Shown here piece by piece: positions 1 through 9,904 of a stretch of DNA of 64,000 nucleotides. Both the position numbers and the translations under genes were made by a program. The first letter of the stretch is position 1. Every line of letters begins with the position of its first letter. Under the pieces are notes generated by a model that saw only the letters and a list, made by a program, of their open reading frames with translations, had not been told where the DNA came from and searched no databases. The DNA is taken from assembly GCF_900141715.1 (NCBI RefSeq), contig NZ_FQYK01000003.1, positions 289,847-353,846 of the forward strand. The letters run 5' to 3'. The stretch comes from Algibacter luteus. GTDB lineage: Bacteria; Bacteroidota; Bacteroidia; Flavobacteriales; Flavobacteriaceae.

Positions 1-1248
1 GATGCAGAAAGCTTACACGTTAAGTTTGCCGACGAAGCGGTTTGTATAGGCCCTGCTCCAAGTAGCGAGTCTTATTTAAAGATGTCTAACATCATATCAG
101 CTGCAGAAATAACTAATGCAGATGCGATTCACCCAGGATATGGATTTTTATCAGAAAACGCAAAGTTTTCAAAAATTTGTGAAGAACACGGAATAAAATT
201 TATTGGTGCTTCTCCAGAAATGATAGAACGTATGGGCGATAAGGCAAACGCCAAAGCCACTATGAAAGCTGCAGGTGTACCTTGTGTACCTGGAAGCGAA
301 GGGGTTATTAAAGATTTTGCAGAATGCCAAAAAGTAGCTAAAGAAACCGGTTACCCAGTTATGCTTAAAGCATCTGCTGGTGGCGGTGGAAAAGGCATGC
401 GAGGTGTTTTTAAACCCGAAAAATTAAAAGAAGCTTGGGACTCTGCAAGACAAGAAAGTAAGGCAGCTTTCGGTAACGACGATATGTATATGGAAAAGCT
501 TATTGAAGAGCCAAGACATATCGAAATTCAAATAGTAGGCGATTCTACAGGTAGAGCTTGTCATCTTTCAGAGAGAGATTGCTCAATTCAACGTCGTCAT
601 CAAAAATTAACAGAAGAAGTGCCATCGCCATTCATGACCGATGCACTGCGTAAAAAAATGGGTAAAGCTGCGGTAAAAGCTGCAGAATATATAAAATACG
701 AAGGTGCTGGAACTATCGAGTTTTTAGTAGATAAGCACCGTAATTTCTACTTCATGGAAATGAATACACGTATTCAAGTAGAGCACCCAATTACTGAGCA
801 AGTTATCGATTTCGATTTAATTCGCGAGCAAATTCTAGTAGCAGCAGGCGTTCCAATTTCAGGTAAAAATTACGAGCCAAAACTACATTCTATCGAGTGT
901 CGTATTAATGCTGAAGACCCTTACAACGGTTTCCGTCCGTCGCCAGGAGTTATTACAACGTTACATGCTCCAGGAGGACACGGTGTGCGTTTAGATACGC
1001 ATGTTTACGCAGGTTATGCCATTCCACCAAACTACGATTCTATGATTGCTAAGTTAATTACAACGGCGCAAACCAGAGAAGAAGCCATCAATAAAATGAA
1101 ACGTGCTTTAGATGAGTTTGTTATAGAAGGTATAAAAACAACCATTCCATTCCACAGACAACTTATGGATCATCCAGATTATTTAGCCGGTAATTACACC
1201 ACTAAATTCATGGAAGACTTTGTTATGGAAAAACCAAACAACGACTAA
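1..1248 (+). CDS. accC: Acetyl-CoA carboxylase biotin carboxylase subunit (5' end outside window)
   Basis: The frame is open from base 1, so the gene begins upstream; 415 residues are visible, roughly 35 short of a usual AccC of about 450. AccC carboxylates the biotin on the carrier protein AccB using ATP and bicarbonate, the first step of fatty acid synthesis, in the cytoplasm. Visible hallmarks are [10 protein letters not shown] in the N-terminal domain, the glycine-rich ATP-grasp loop [11 protein letters not shown], the lid-region [11 protein letters not shown], and the active-site stretch [11 protein letters not shown]. The protein ends soon after the conserved C-terminal domain, so it is a stand-alone subunit and not a fused pyruvate or propionyl-CoA carboxylase. 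accB is expected just upstream but is not visible. A terminator follows the stop codon directly. Confidence 0.95.
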   Translation, partial: DAESLHVKFADEAVCIGPAPSSESYLKMSNIISAAEITNADAIHPGYGFLSENAKFSKICEEHGIKFIGASPEMIERMGDKANAKATMKAAGVPCVPGSEGVIKDFAECQKVAKETGYPVMLKASAGGGGKGMRGVFKPEKLKEAWDSARQESKAAFGNDDMYMEKLIEEPRHIEIQIVGDSTGRACHLSERDCSIQRRHQKLTEEVPSPFMTDALRKKMGKAAVKAAEYIKYEGAGTIEFLVDKHRNFYFMEMNTRIQVEHPITEQVIDFDLIREQILVAAGVPISGKNYEPKLHSIECRINAEDPYNGFRPSPGVITTLHAPGGHGVRLDTHVYAGYAIPPNYDSMIAKLITTAQTREEAINKMKRALDEFVIEGIKTTIPFHRQLMDHPDYLAGNYTTKFMEDFVMEKPNND

Positions 1249-1256
1249 ATTTTAGA

Positions 1257-1285
1257 AACTCCGGAAGTAATTTCGGAGTTTTTTT
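1257..1285 (+). terminator. Rho-independent terminator of accC
   Basis: A 7-bp stem (AACTCCG paired with CGGAGTT) with a 10-base loop is followed by five or more T residues. It starts nine bases after the accC stop codon. Confidence 0.85.
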
Positions 1286-1378
1286 GGCGTTACCACATGG
1301 GTCGGGCTTTCCATTACTAGTTTTGGCTTGATGCGCGCCTCGCCAAAAGCTAACCATTGCAATCCCTAACGCAGTTCA
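1286..1378 (+). repeat. Dispersed foldback intergenic element, copy 1
   Basis: This copy begins GGCGTTACC, continues with GGGTCGGGCTTT, and ends CAATCCCTAACGCAG. GCGTTA at the left end and TAACGC at the right end form an imperfect terminal inverted repeat. Inside it, TTTTGGC and GCCAAAA flank a GC-rich centre and can form a hairpin. The same modules recur near 14154, 22977 and 62789. It sits right after the accC terminator and before an unrelated gene. Confidence 0.75.
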
Positions 1379-1409
1379 AAACTTCAATTTAAAATCCTAA
1401 ATTAGCATC

Positions 1410-2525
1410 ATGAATTGGTCCTACTGGGAAATAAAATCATGGTTATCACAAGTCGATTACTGTGTCGTTGGCAGTGGTATTGTTGGGCTTAGTTGTGCAT
1501 TTCAATTAAAAGCACAACACCCCAAAGCTAATATCCTTATTCTTGAAAAAGGAGTTTTGCCACAAGGCGCAAGTACAAAAAACGCAGGATTTGCTTGCTT
1601 TGGAAGCCTTAGTGAGATACTTGATGATTTAGAAACACATACAGAAGATGAAGTTTATCAACTTATTACAAAACGCATCAACGGATTAAAACTATTAAGA
1701 ACAACCCTAGGCGACAAAGCAATCGGGTACCAACAATTAGGCGGTTACGAGCTGTTTTTAAATCAAGATAAAGCCTTATTCGATGCTTGTATCTCAAAAA
1801 AGGAGGACATTAATAAGTGGCTAAAACCAATTTTTAAAGACTATGTATTCAGTATAAAAGACAATATTTTCAACTTTAAAAAAATAAAAAATAATTACAT
1901 ATTCAATCAATTTGAAGGTCAAATAGATACTGGAAAAATGATGGAAGCATTGCTTGAAAAAGTATATTCAAAAGGCATAAAGATATTAAATAATACTAAT
2001 GTCGAATATTTTTCAGAAGGGAATAGTGCCGTAAAAATCAAAACCAACCTCTTTGAGTTTTCAGTTTCAAAACTTCTCATAACTACAAATGGTTTTGCAT
2101 CACAATTAATCAGTCAAGAAGTAAAACCAGCCAGAGCGCAAGTTTTAATCACAAAACCTATAAAAGACTTAAAAATAAAAGGCACATTTCATTTAGATAA
2201 GGGCTATTACTATTTTAGAAATATAGACAACAGAATATTGTTTGGAGGTGGCAGAAATCTAGACTTCAAAGGCGAAGAAACCACAGCATTTAACACCACA
2301 AAAAACATTCAAAATAAATTAGAATCTATTTTACAAACGACTATTTTACCCGATACACCATTCGAAATAGACCACAGATGGACGGGTATTATGGGCATTG
2401 GGGAGCAAAAAAAACCTTTAGTAAAACAACTTAGCAATAATGTATTTTGTGGCGTTCGTTTAGGAGGTATGGGAATTGCCATTGGTAGTTTAGTTGGCAA
2501 AGAATTGGCAGAATTAGTAACATGA
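1410..2525 (+). CDS. FAD-dependent oxidoreductase of the DAO (D-amino acid oxidase/glycine oxidase) family
   Basis: This 371-residue protein has a Rossmann FAD-binding motif near the N-terminus (GSGIVGLSCA, residues 21-30). The acidic residue expected to bind the ADP-ribose is in ILILEKG (Glu46). The C-terminal FRNIDNRILFGGGR and GVRLGGMGIAIG segments are typical of the DAO superfamily, which oxidises amines or amino acids with FAD. The substrate cannot be told from sequence; a glycine-oxidase-like or DadA-like enzyme are both possible. No signal peptide is seen, so it is probably cytoplasmic. Its stop codon overlaps the next start codon (ATGA), which suggests co-translation with the small downstream protein. 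Confidence 0.8.
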   Translation: MNWSYWEIKSWLSQVDYCVVGSGIVGLSCAFQLKAQHPKANILILEKGVLPQGASTKNAGFACFGSLSEILDDLETHTEDEVYQLITKRINGLKLLRTTLGDKAIGYQQLGGYELFLNQDKALFDACISKKEDINKWLKPIFKDYVFSIKDNIFNFKKIKNNYIFNQFEGQIDTGKMMEALLEKVYSKGIKILNNTNVEYFSEGNSAVKIKTNLFEFSVSKLLITTNGFASQLISQEVKPARAQVLITKPIKDLKIKGTFHLDKGYYYFRNIDNRILFGGGRNLDFKGEETTAFNTTKNIQNKLESILQTTILPDTPFEIDHRWTGIMGIGEQKKPLVKQLSNNVFCGVRLGGMGIAIGSLVGKELAELVT

Positions 2526-2971
2526 ACGTGAAACAAGAATTATATAATCAGTGTTTAGAATTTGTTGAAAACCGCTTACAATCGGTACAAAACACCATAA
2601 ACGAAATTCAAGAATCTTTACAATCTGAAACAAAAAGTAGCGCAGGAGATAAGCACGAAACTGGGCGTGCTATGTTACAACTAGAACGCGAAAAAGCAGG
2701 AAATCAACTAGCAGAAATCGAAAATACAAAGCAAATTTTATTCAAAGTTAATACTGATAAAAGCATGAGTAAAGTTGGTTTAGGAAGCGTCGTATATACT
2801 ACAAAAGCCAACTACTATATTGCCATTAGCGCAGGCGAAATTAAAGTGGGAAATGAGAAGTTTTATGCTATTTCTGCAAATGCACCAATTGGGCAACTTT
2901 TAGCTGGAAAAACCACTGGTTCTGTTATAACCTTTCGAGAGGAATCGTTTAAAATAACTAATGTTATATAG
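2522..2971 (+). CDS. Small GreA/GreB-like protein (commonly mislabelled 3-oxoacyl-ACP synthase)
   Basis: This is a 149-residue protein with a helical N-terminal half containing SSAGDKHETGRAMLQLER, a pattern like the coiled coil of GreA/GreB-type factors. Its C-terminal half (GSVVYTT... YAISANAPIGQLLAGKTTG) resembles the FKBP-like C-terminal domain of that superfamily. From memory, homologues in Flavobacteriia are often labelled 3-oxoacyl-ACP synthase, but this protein has no thiolase fold, no catalytic Cys and is far too short. A role in transcription is an inference. It overlaps the oxidoreductase gene by four bases (ATGA). Its stop lies three bases from the convergent ABC ATPase gene. Confidence 0.65.
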   Translation: MNVKQELYNQCLEFVENRLQSVQNTINEIQESLQSETKSSAGDKHETGRAMLQLEREKAGNQLAEIENTKQILFKVNTDKSMSKVGLGSVVYTTKANYYIAISAGEIKVGNEKFYAISANAPIGQLLAGKTTGSVITFREESFKITNVI

Positions 2972-2974
2972 CTT

Positions 2975-3886
2975 TTATTTTTTGATAGCTAAACAAATTT
3001 CAGTTCCTGGTTTAAGGGATTTAGGATGTTCAAAAAACATGTGTTCTCCATTTAGTTCAGCTTCAATTAAAAAGTAATGCCCTTTATAATAAGCATTTGT
3101 AACGGTCATTTTAAGTTCAGAATCGTTTACAACTTCTAACTGGTGCGCATAATAAATCTGATTATTTATCACATTAAACTCACCAAAAAAAGAAGCTACT
3201 AATGGTGTTTTAGGATGTTTGTATAATTGCTCCGGAGTATCCTTAACGGCAATTTTATTGTTGTTTAAAACAATCATTTGGTCTGCATAACCAAGCACAT
3301 CTTCTTTATCGTGTGTTGCTACTATACAAGTAATATGATTGTCTTTTAAATATTTAAAAACGCTCCTGCGAAGACTTTGCTTTTTAAAATTATCGATATG
3401 ACTAAAAGGCTCGTCAAGCAAAATAATTTCGGGTTGTTTTGCTAAAGCTCGTGCTAATGCTACACGTTGTTTTTGTCCGCCGCTAAGTGTTTTCACTTTG
3501 GTTTTGGCAAACTCGGTTAGTTCAACAACTTCTATTAATTCTTGCGTGCGTCGGTGTTTTTCTTCAGGATAAAATCGAGACAAAAACTTTCCTATGTTTT
3601 CTTCAACCGTAATAAAAGGCATCAAATCGAATTCTTGCGCTACATATTTCATAAAATCGTAGCCAACAACCAAATTAAATTTCGGACCTAAAATCTCATT
3701 ATCATTCCAAAAAATATGCCCTTCATCTAAATCATATTCCCCATATAAAACCTTTAGCAAGGTGCTTTTTCCAGATCCACTTTCTCCAATAATGGCAACG
3801 TTTTCTCCTTGATTTGCATCAAAGGAAATATTCTTTAAAACAGCAGTTTTTTTATAGGAGAATTTAAGGTTTTTAACGATTAGCAT
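2975..3886 (-). CDS. ABC transporter ATP-binding protein, PotA/CysA-like
   Basis: This 303-residue ATPase has all nucleotide-binding motifs in order: Walker A GESGSGKST (34-42), Q-loop near Gln84, signature LSGGQ (134-138), Walker B IILLDEP (154-160) and H-loop His192. The last 75 or so residues form a beta-rich extension resembling the TOBE-type regulatory domain of importer ATPases. It would power a membrane transporter from the cytoplasmic side, but no permease or binding-protein gene lies beside it, so the substrate is unknown. The gene converges with the GreA-like gene and is followed upstream, on the same strand, by the prolyl oligopeptidase gene with a short gap. Confidence 0.88.
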   Translation of the reverse strand: MLIVKNLKFSYKKTAVLKNISFDANQGENVAIIGESGSGKSTLLKVLYGEYDLDEGHIFWNDNEILGPKFNLVVGYDFMKYVAQEFDLMPFITVEENIGKFLSRFYPEEKHRRTQELIEVVELTEFAKTKVKTLSGGQKQRVALARALAKQPEIILLDEPFSHIDNFKKQSLRRSVFKYLKDNHITCIVATHDKEDVLGYADQMIVLNNNKIAVKDTPEQLYKHPKTPLVASFFGEFNVINNQIYYAHQLEVVNDSELKMTVTNAYYKGHYFLIEAELNGEHMFFEHPKSLKPGTEICLAIKK

Positions 3887-3928
3887 AGGCTAGCAAAAAT
3901 AGCACGTTGTAAGCATTTAATCGATATT

Positions 3929-6097
3929 TTAGCCCTTAATTTTTTCATCTAGTTTACTTGGAAGCACTTTAAATCCCATGTTATAAAGTGTAAATCCAAA
4001 AACATCAGCATATTGTTCTATGGTTTTACTAACCGGGGTTCCGGCACCATGACCAGCATCCGTTTCAATACGAATTAATGTTGGGTTATTACCTGATTGT
4101 TTGCTTTGTAATTCGGCAGCAAATTTAAAGCTATGTGCAGGTACCACTCTGTCATCATGATCGCCAGTTGTAATTAAAGTGGCGGGATATTCTACGCCAG
4201 ATTTTACGTTGTGTAATGGTGAATAGCCTTTTAAATATTCAAACATATCTTTGCTGTCTTCGGCAGTTCCGTAATCATAAGCCCAACCTGCGCCTGCTGT
4301 AAAGGTGTGATATCGTAACATATCTAAAACACCAACTGCTGGTAAAGCTACTTTGGCTAAATCTGGACGTTGTGTCATAGTCGCACCAACCAGTAAACCA
4401 CCATTAGAGCCTCCTCTTAAAGCCAAATAATCTGAAGAAGTATATTTTTTATCAATAAGATATTCCGCGGCAGCGATAAAATCGTCAAACACATTTTGTT
4501 TTTTCATTTTAATTCCCGCATCATGCCATGCTTTACCATATTCGCCACCACCTCGTAAATTGGGTACTGCTAAAATGCCCCCTTGTTCCATCCAAACCGC
4601 ATTGGTAATACTAAAACTAGGTGTTAAACTAATATTGAAACCACCATAACCATAAAGAATCGTTGGGTTTTTCCCGTTTAACTTTAATTCTTTTTTATAA
4701 GTGATAATCATGGGTATTTTTGTCCCATCTTTGGAGTTGTAGAACACCTGATCGCTTACATAATCTTCAGAATTGAAATCTATGGCAGGTTTTCGGTATA
4801 ACTCAGAAGTGCCTTTTTTAATATCATATTTATAGATATTTCCTGGTGTTTTATAATTGGTGAACGAATAATACAATTCTGTTTCTTCTATTTTTTTTGT
4901 TGAAAATCCTCCCGCACTTCCTATTCCTGGCAATTTGACTTCTCTTATTAAATTACCATTATAATCGTATTGTAAAACTTTAGAAACCGCATCTACCATA
5001 TATTCTGCAAAGAAATATCCACCACCTTTTGATGGAACTAAAACATGTTCGGTTTCAGGAATAAAATCTTCCCAATGTTCTGGAGTAGGGTTTGAAGCAT
5101 CAACTGTAACAATTTTTTTATTTGGTGCATTTAAATTAGTAACTAAATACAATTTGCTTCCTTGGTTTTCAATAATATACGTATCGCTATCCGTATGATC
5201 TAAAATCGTAACCAATTTACTTTCTGGTTTTGTGAGGTCTTTTATAAAAAGCTTGTTGCCAGTAGTTGATATTCGAGGCGATATAATTAAATAACGATCG
5301 TCTTGGGTAACCGTACCATATATATAGCGGTGTTTTTCACTTTCGGTTGCACCATAAATTACTTCATCATCATTTTGCGAAGTGCCTAATTTATGATAGT
5401 AAACTTTGTGTTGGTCTGTTTTAGCAGATAGCTCACTGCCTTTTGGTTTATCGTAACTTGAATAATAAAAGCCTTCATTTTTATACCAAGACATGCCGCT
5501 AAATTTTATATTAACAAGCGTATCTTCGATAATCTTTTTGCTTTCCGCATCCATTATCAATATTTTTCTCCAGTCACTTCCACCTTCAGAAATTGAGTAG
5601 GCTAATATTTTTCCATTTTTTGAAAAACTTATACCACCAAGTGATACTGTGCCATCTTCTTTAAACGTATTAGGATCTAAAAATACAGTTGCTTTATCTG
5701 GGCTTTCACCAGTTTTGTGGCGATAAATGACATATTGGTTTTGCAAGCCGTCATTTTTATAAAAATAGGTATAATCACCTTCTTTAAATGGCGCCCCAAC
5801 TTTTTCGTAATTCCAGATTTCGGTTAAACGCTTTTTGAGCTCGTTGCGGTAAGGTATTTGGTCTAGATACCCAAAAGTTGCATTATTTTGTTCTATTACC
5901 CACGCTTCTGTTTCTTTACTTCGGTCGTCTTCTAACCAACGGTACGGGTCATTAACGATGATATCAAAGTAAGTATCTACTGAGTCTACTGTTTTGGTTT
6001 TTGGGTAATTCACAGAAATAAGATTGTTTTCTTTTTTAAAATTTTTACAAGCTATTAAAATAAAGGAACTTAAGAGAATGAGAATTATTTTTTTCAT
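3929..6097 (-). CDS. Prolyl oligopeptidase family serine peptidase (S9A), lipoprotein
   Basis: About 722 residues, the usual length for S9A prolyl endopeptidases, which cut proline-containing peptides. The start at MKKII gives a short hydrophobic signal ending ILIAC, a lipobox, so the enzyme is probably anchored in the envelope. The N-terminal half is the beta-propeller that filters substrates (it begins with the conserved DPYRWLED). The C-terminal alpha/beta hydrolase carries the triad Ser in RGGSNGG (about residue 564), Asp in DHDDRVVP (about 649) and His in DAGHGAG (about 683). A second in-frame ATG lies nine bases upstream (giving MTIMKK); the lipoprotein signal fits the inner start. A strong Bacteroidota-type promoter lies just upstream. 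Confidence 0.92.
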   Translation of the reverse strand: MKKIILILLSSFILIACKNFKKENNLISVNYPKTKTVDSVDTYFDIIVNDPYRWLEDDRSKETEAWVIEQNNATFGYLDQIPYRNELKKRLTEIWNYEKVGAPFKEGDYTYFYKNDGLQNQYVIYRHKTGESPDKATVFLDPNTFKEDGTVSLGGISFSKNGKILAYSISEGGSDWRKILIMDAESKKIIEDTLVNIKFSGMSWYKNEGFYYSSYDKPKGSELSAKTDQHKVYYHKLGTSQNDDEVIYGATESEKHRYIYGTVTQDDRYLIISPRISTTGNKLFIKDLTKPESKLVTILDHTDSDTYIIENQGSKLYLVTNLNAPNKKIVTVDASNPTPEHWEDFIPETEHVLVPSKGGGYFFAEYMVDAVSKVLQYDYNGNLIREVKLPGIGSAGGFSTKKIEETELYYSFTNYKTPGNIYKYDIKKGTSELYRKPAIDFNSEDYVSDQVFYNSKDGTKIPMIITYKKELKLNGKNPTILYGYGGFNISLTPSFSITNAVWMEQGGILAVPNLRGGGEYGKAWHDAGIKMKKQNVFDDFIAAAEYLIDKKYTSSDYLALRGGSNGGLLVGATMTQRPDLAKVALPAVGVLDMLRYHTFTAGAGWAYDYGTAEDSKDMFEYLKGYSPLHNVKSGVEYPATLITTGDHDDRVVPAHSFKFAAELQSKQSGNNPTLIRIETDAGHGAGTPVSKTIEQYADVFGFTLYNMGFKVLPSKLDEKIKG

Positions 6098-6119
6098 GAT
6101 AGTCAAATTATCATTTTTT

Positions 6120-6151
6120 CAAAAGTAACGACAGTTTAGTTAACTCGCAAA
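6120..6151 (-). promoter_or_regulatory. Bacteroidota-type promoter for the prolyl oligopeptidase gene
   Basis: On the minus strand TTTG (6148-6151) is followed after 20 bases by TACTTTTG (6120-6127), matching the Bacteroidota primary sigma consensus TTTG-N17-23-TAnnTTTG. Transcription would begin a few bases downstream, leaving a short leader before the ATG at 6097. Confidence 0.75.
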
Positions 6152-6214
6152 GAAAAGATATTGTATCCCATTTATGCTCGTGTTAAATTAAAGAAGATTT
6201 ACGTTTAAATTGGT

Positions 6215-6222
6215 TATCTTTG
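6215..6222 (+). promoter_or_regulatory. -7 promoter element for the lipoprotein esterase gene
   Basis: TATCTTTG matches the TAnnTTTG box, 18 bases before the ATG at 6240. No clear -33 TTTG is seen. Its position downstream of an alternative ATG at 6210 argues for the start at 6240. Confidence 0.5.
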
Positions 6223-6239
6223 AGTATAAACGATTGATA

Positions 6240-7028
6240 ATGAGAGCAAAATTTGTATTATTACTTTTAGTTGTGGTTTTTTTGGGTTGTAGTAAGGATA
6301 ATGACGAAGACATTGTTATAGTTGACTCTCGGACCATTGAAGAAGTTATTGAAGATTTTAAAAACTTAAATATCCAACCTGGAATTAATGATTTTTCTTT
6401 GGAATCGATGAATACTGGTGTGTTTTGGAATTTTAGAGTCATTGCACCAACTGATGCCTCAGAAACTAACAAAAGACCTTTGGTGATCGCACTTCATGGT
6501 GCTTCAGGTGGAAGTCCTACGGCCCATCAAAACACTAGTTGTTATGTAGAACCAGGGCTGGAAGAATTGAATGCTTATATTATAAGCCCGAATGCAGGCA
6601 CAGAACAATGGTATAGTATAAATAACCAGATACAAGTTATAAATCTGTTAGAGTTAGCTAAAGCAAATTGGCATGTAGATGCTACTAAGGTATTAGTTAC
6701 CGGATATAGTAATGGAGGTAACGCGAGTTGGTTGTATACCGATTTTTTTCCTCAATATTTTACTGCGGGTATAGCCATGGCCAGTTCTTATAATTCTAGA
6801 AGAGCAGACGGCTCCATTTCTGCAATAGCGGTACCGCTTTATGTTATTCATAGTAATGCAGATGAGCTTTTTCCTGTGGAAATAACACAAGCATTTGTTG
6901 AAGACTCACTTAATGCAGGCAGCACTATTGAATTTGTGGTAGTAGACGGATTGTCGCATTATACACCTTGTGATTATGTGTCTTATTTAAAAGAAGGTGT
7001 AGCTTGGGTGCAGAATCAAGTTTGGTAG
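6240..7028 (+). CDS. Lipoprotein alpha/beta hydrolase (PHB depolymerase/phospholipase-like esterase)
   Basis: Starting at the ATG at 6240 gives 262 residues with a lipoprotein signal (MRAKFVLLLL, lipobox FLGC, Cys17). The body is a compact alpha/beta hydrolase: LHGASGG forms the oxyanion region, the nucleophile is Ser157 in GYSNGG, the acid is Asp208 in HSNADE, and the base is His240 in GLSH. This arrangement fits polyhydroxybutyrate-depolymerase-like or phospholipase/carboxylesterase-like envelope esterases; the natural substrate is not known. It is divergent from the prolyl oligopeptidase gene, with about 140 bp between the starts, and converges with the large T9SS gene. Confidence 0.8.
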   Translation: MRAKFVLLLLVVVFLGCSKDNDEDIVIVDSRTIEEVIEDFKNLNIQPGINDFSLESMNTGVFWNFRVIAPTDASETNKRPLVIALHGASGGSPTAHQNTSCYVEPGLEELNAYIISPNAGTEQWYSINNQIQVINLLELAKANWHVDATKVLVTGYSNGGNASWLYTDFFPQYFTAGIAMASSYNSRRADGSISAIAVPLYVIHSNADELFPVEITQAFVEDSLNAGSTIEFVVVDGLSHYTPCDYVSYLKEGVAWVQNQVW

Positions 7029-7040
7029 AACCTGAGGTTA

Positions 7041-9755
7041 CTAACGTACTATGCTGAAGTTTCCCTTGTAAATTTTAGAATTTCCTTCTTTATCTTCTAT
7101 GGTGACGTAAAACCAATAATCTGAAACTGGAAGCACTTCTCCGTTATATGTACCATCCCATTTAGATTCGGGAGAAAGCACAATCAAGAGCTTTCCATAT
7201 CTATCAAAAATATTCACATCTGACACAGTGTATTTATCAGAATCTAATCCTTTAATACCCCAATGGTCGTTATGCGAATCGTTGTTCGGAGTAAAAAATC
7301 TTGGAAATCCTAGTACATAAAATTCACGTTCGGTAATTTCACAATTATTTGAGTTTTGAACGTATAAAGTGTGTTCTCCTGGTTGAACATTATAAAACAC
7401 ATTGGTTTCTTGATACGCACCATTAATATCATTTAAAGCGTAAGTGTTATTAAGGTTTTCAGAAGATAAAACTGTAACGGTTCCGCTATTTACATTAATT
7501 TCAATTCCAGTTACACTAGGTGCGAATAAGCGCTCTATAATATAAGTTTTAGTAATTTCACATAGCGTATTCCTGTCAATCACATTTACCGAAATGGTTT
7601 GTGGAAAATAGATGAGTTTGCTATTACTAATCTCGCCGGAACTCCATAAATAATTATAATTATTGGTCTCATTATTTGGTATAGAAGACTCTATAATAAT
7701 AGGAAAATCATTTTCGCAAAGCTTTAATGTTTCTTCTTGACTGTCAATAGGAGGAAGAGGATTAGTGGTTAAGTTGAATGAACCTGAACCATAGCATATT
7801 CCATTTAGCGAAGCATAAAAGTAAAGTAAATTATCTGAAGACTCATAATTTCCGTTTACGGTATTGGATTTTAAAATGGCGTCTTCCAATGAGCTAAAAA
7901 ATTGTATATCCACGTTATTGGGTAATCCATTTAGCGATCTTATACTTTCTATTTGAGCGTCTAAATCAAATAAAGCCATGTTGGTTTCGCTACAGCCTTG
8001 TACATCGATTGCGTTAAGATTTTGTCCTGAATTGGCACCCAGTTGTAATTGTCCTAAAACATAACAATCTGAATTCTTTCTGTACACTTTTGCGGTTAAA
8101 ATTTGGTTTGGGGTGGTGTTATAGTAAAAAACTGGTAAACTATTCTCGTTTAGAATATCGGTAGTAGCATCGTTATCATTTAAATAGAAATAAACCTCGT
8201 AATCTGCTGCAAAACCAGTAATTAAATCGGTTATACTTTCTTCTAGATTAAAGGTTGTTAACCCGTCATTTGAGTCATTATCAAAAGTATCACACGTCGT
8301 TAAAAAAGTTGGAGAATTAACTGTTGGAGGCGCTGTAAAAGACACATCGGCTTTACCAATTAATAGGGTGTTACATTCATCGTTGGTGGTAATTTTTAAA
8401 GTATACGTTCCTGGAGTGTTATCACCTAATGTGTTTACCGTTAATTGATGTGCAGGTATTGGCGTAGGGAGGTTTACTACAACATTACCATCACTATAAG
8501 ACCATTGGTAAATTGCACCTTGAATATCTTCACCTTCAAGTGTATAACTATCACCTAAACAAAGTTCTAAATCGCTACTGGTTACAGAGACCTCTTCATT
8601 GGGGTTGACTATGTTTATTTCATTTTCGTAAAAAAAGGATTGAATAAAAGGAGGCAACCCTTGCATCACATAATTATCAGCACCAAAAAAGATGTAATCT
8701 TCCTCGAAATCACAGAGTACGCCGTCAAGCTCAGGGTAATTAATAACATCAATGTAATTACTGCCAATAAGATAAGTTTCGGGGATAGTCACATAAATTT
8801 TAAGATCTGGCCCAAGTTGCAAAGCACCTCTAAATGCTGGTTGTTCTTGATGAATAATGATACCTGAATTTTTAATGCTAGCGGCTGTCAAATCAAACTG
8901 GTATAACTTATATTGTTCGTTATTTATAGTTGATGCATAAAGTTTGTTGGTTTTTGATGAAAACTCAATTCCATAAACTTGAGTATTTCTATCGAACAAT
9001 GTGATGTTATTCTCAATTACTTCACCCGTATCATTATTGAAATCATAAAGGTAAAGCCCGTTATCACTTCCATTAATACCTTGATGTGCTGCAACTATTT
9101 TTTTTCCATTAGGTGAAGCTTTTAAGTATCCTCTTGATAATCTTGAAGCTGTAAAATTTACTTCGGATATAACAGGCGTTAAGCTAACCCCATTGCCATC
9201 GATTTTATAGGCATAAAACTTGTTTCTAACTAATGAAATAACCCAAACCGTATTACAGGTATTTCCATATACTGCTGTAATTTTTTCAGACCAATCAAAT
9301 CCGTTATCGTCTCCAGACAAATCAACTGAAGCAACAGTAACATCACCAAACCCATTATTGAGTGTCATGTCTATGGTATAATAATGATAACCGGTAGGAA
9401 TTTGAGTAGAGCCAACCGTAAATAGATAGAATAGATGACTTTGAGTAGGATGAGGTACAATTATAGCAGATTGTGTGCTAGATTCATCTCCAAGCAGACC
9501 TGTTCCATTCGGCATGATTTGATGGTTTCTAGACCATACTGTAGAGCCATCAGAATAAAATAAAAGATTACCAGAACTATCTGAAATAGAAGCACAACCC
9601 TCTAAAGTGTTTAGCTCACCATATTGAACGACGGGTTTGGTAAATCCATCAAATTTTAATCCAACCTTAGAACCAAAGAACCAATTGTTTGCCTCATTTT
9701 GTGCCTGAGCTACAAAAGTGGTAAATACAATGCATATGATAACAAGATGGCGCAT
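7041..9755 (-). CDS. T9SS type B sorting domain-containing surface protein with N-terminal beta-propeller
   Basis: The ATG at 9755 gives 904 residues; a TTG two codons upstream is possible. The signal peptide ends near FVAQAQ. Residues of about 25-370 contain repeated blades of the kind seen in propeller proteins of gliding bacteria (NWFFGSKVGLKFDG near the start, FSSKTNKLYAST later). The middle holds Ig/PKD-like modules with scattered Cys. The last 90 or so residues (FPRFFTPNNDSHNDHWGIKG, then NIFDRYGKLL and SDYWFYVTIEDKEG) are the gliding-motility-associated type B signal that directs export by the type IX system and attachment at the cell surface. Ligand or substrate unknown. Confidence 0.88.
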   Translation of the reverse strand: MRHLVIICIVFTTFVAQAQNEANNWFFGSKVGLKFDGFTKPVVQYGELNTLEGCASISDSSGNLLFYSDGSTVWSRNHQIMPNGTGLLGDESSTQSAIIVPHPTQSHLFYLFTVGSTQIPTGYHYYTIDMTLNNGFGDVTVASVDLSGDDNGFDWSEKITAVYGNTCNTVWVISLVRNKFYAYKIDGNGVSLTPVISEVNFTASRLSRGYLKASPNGKKIVAAHQGINGSDNGLYLYDFNNDTGEVIENNITLFDRNTQVYGIEFSSKTNKLYASTINNEQYKLYQFDLTAASIKNSGIIIHQEQPAFRGALQLGPDLKIYVTIPETYLIGSNYIDVINYPELDGVLCDFEEDYIFFGADNYVMQGLPPFIQSFFYENEINIVNPNEEVSVTSSDLELCLGDSYTLEGEDIQGAIYQWSYSDGNVVVNLPTPIPAHQLTVNTLGDNTPGTYTLKITTNDECNTLLIGKADVSFTAPPTVNSPTFLTTCDTFDNDSNDGLTTFNLEESITDLITGFAADYEVYFYLNDNDATTDILNENSLPVFYYNTTPNQILTAKVYRKNSDCYVLGQLQLGANSGQNLNAIDVQGCSETNMALFDLDAQIESIRSLNGLPNNVDIQFFSSLEDAILKSNTVNGNYESSDNLLYFYASLNGICYGSGSFNLTTNPLPPIDSQEETLKLCENDFPIIIESSIPNNETNNYNYLWSSGEISNSKLIYFPQTISVNVIDRNTLCEITKTYIIERLFAPSVTGIEINVNSGTVTVLSSENLNNTYALNDINGAYQETNVFYNVQPGEHTLYVQNSNNCEITEREFYVLGFPRFFTPNNDSHNDHWGIKGLDSDKYTVSDVNIFDRYGKLLIVLSPESKWDGTYNGEVLPVSDYWFYVTIEDKEGNSKIYKGNFSIVR

Positions 9756-9850
9756 TAACAATTCGTTTAAGGAGGAAATAGAATAGCCTTAAATATACAA
9801 AAAAGCTATTTGATTGTTTTGTTTAGCCCTCGTGTTAACATTTCAAAAAA

Positions 9851-9882
9851 AAACTCCTACGTTAAAAACGCAGGAGTTTTTT
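9851..9882 (-). terminator. Terminator of asd (bidirectional shape)
   Basis: An 11-bp stem (ACTCCTACGTT with AACGCAGGAGT, one wobble) is bordered by A-runs and T-runs on both sides. It lies 23 bases after the asd stop and is the natural end of that minus-strand transcript. Confidence 0.85.
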
Positions 9883-9904
9883 ATTTGATCTTAGAGTTTA
9901 TAAT

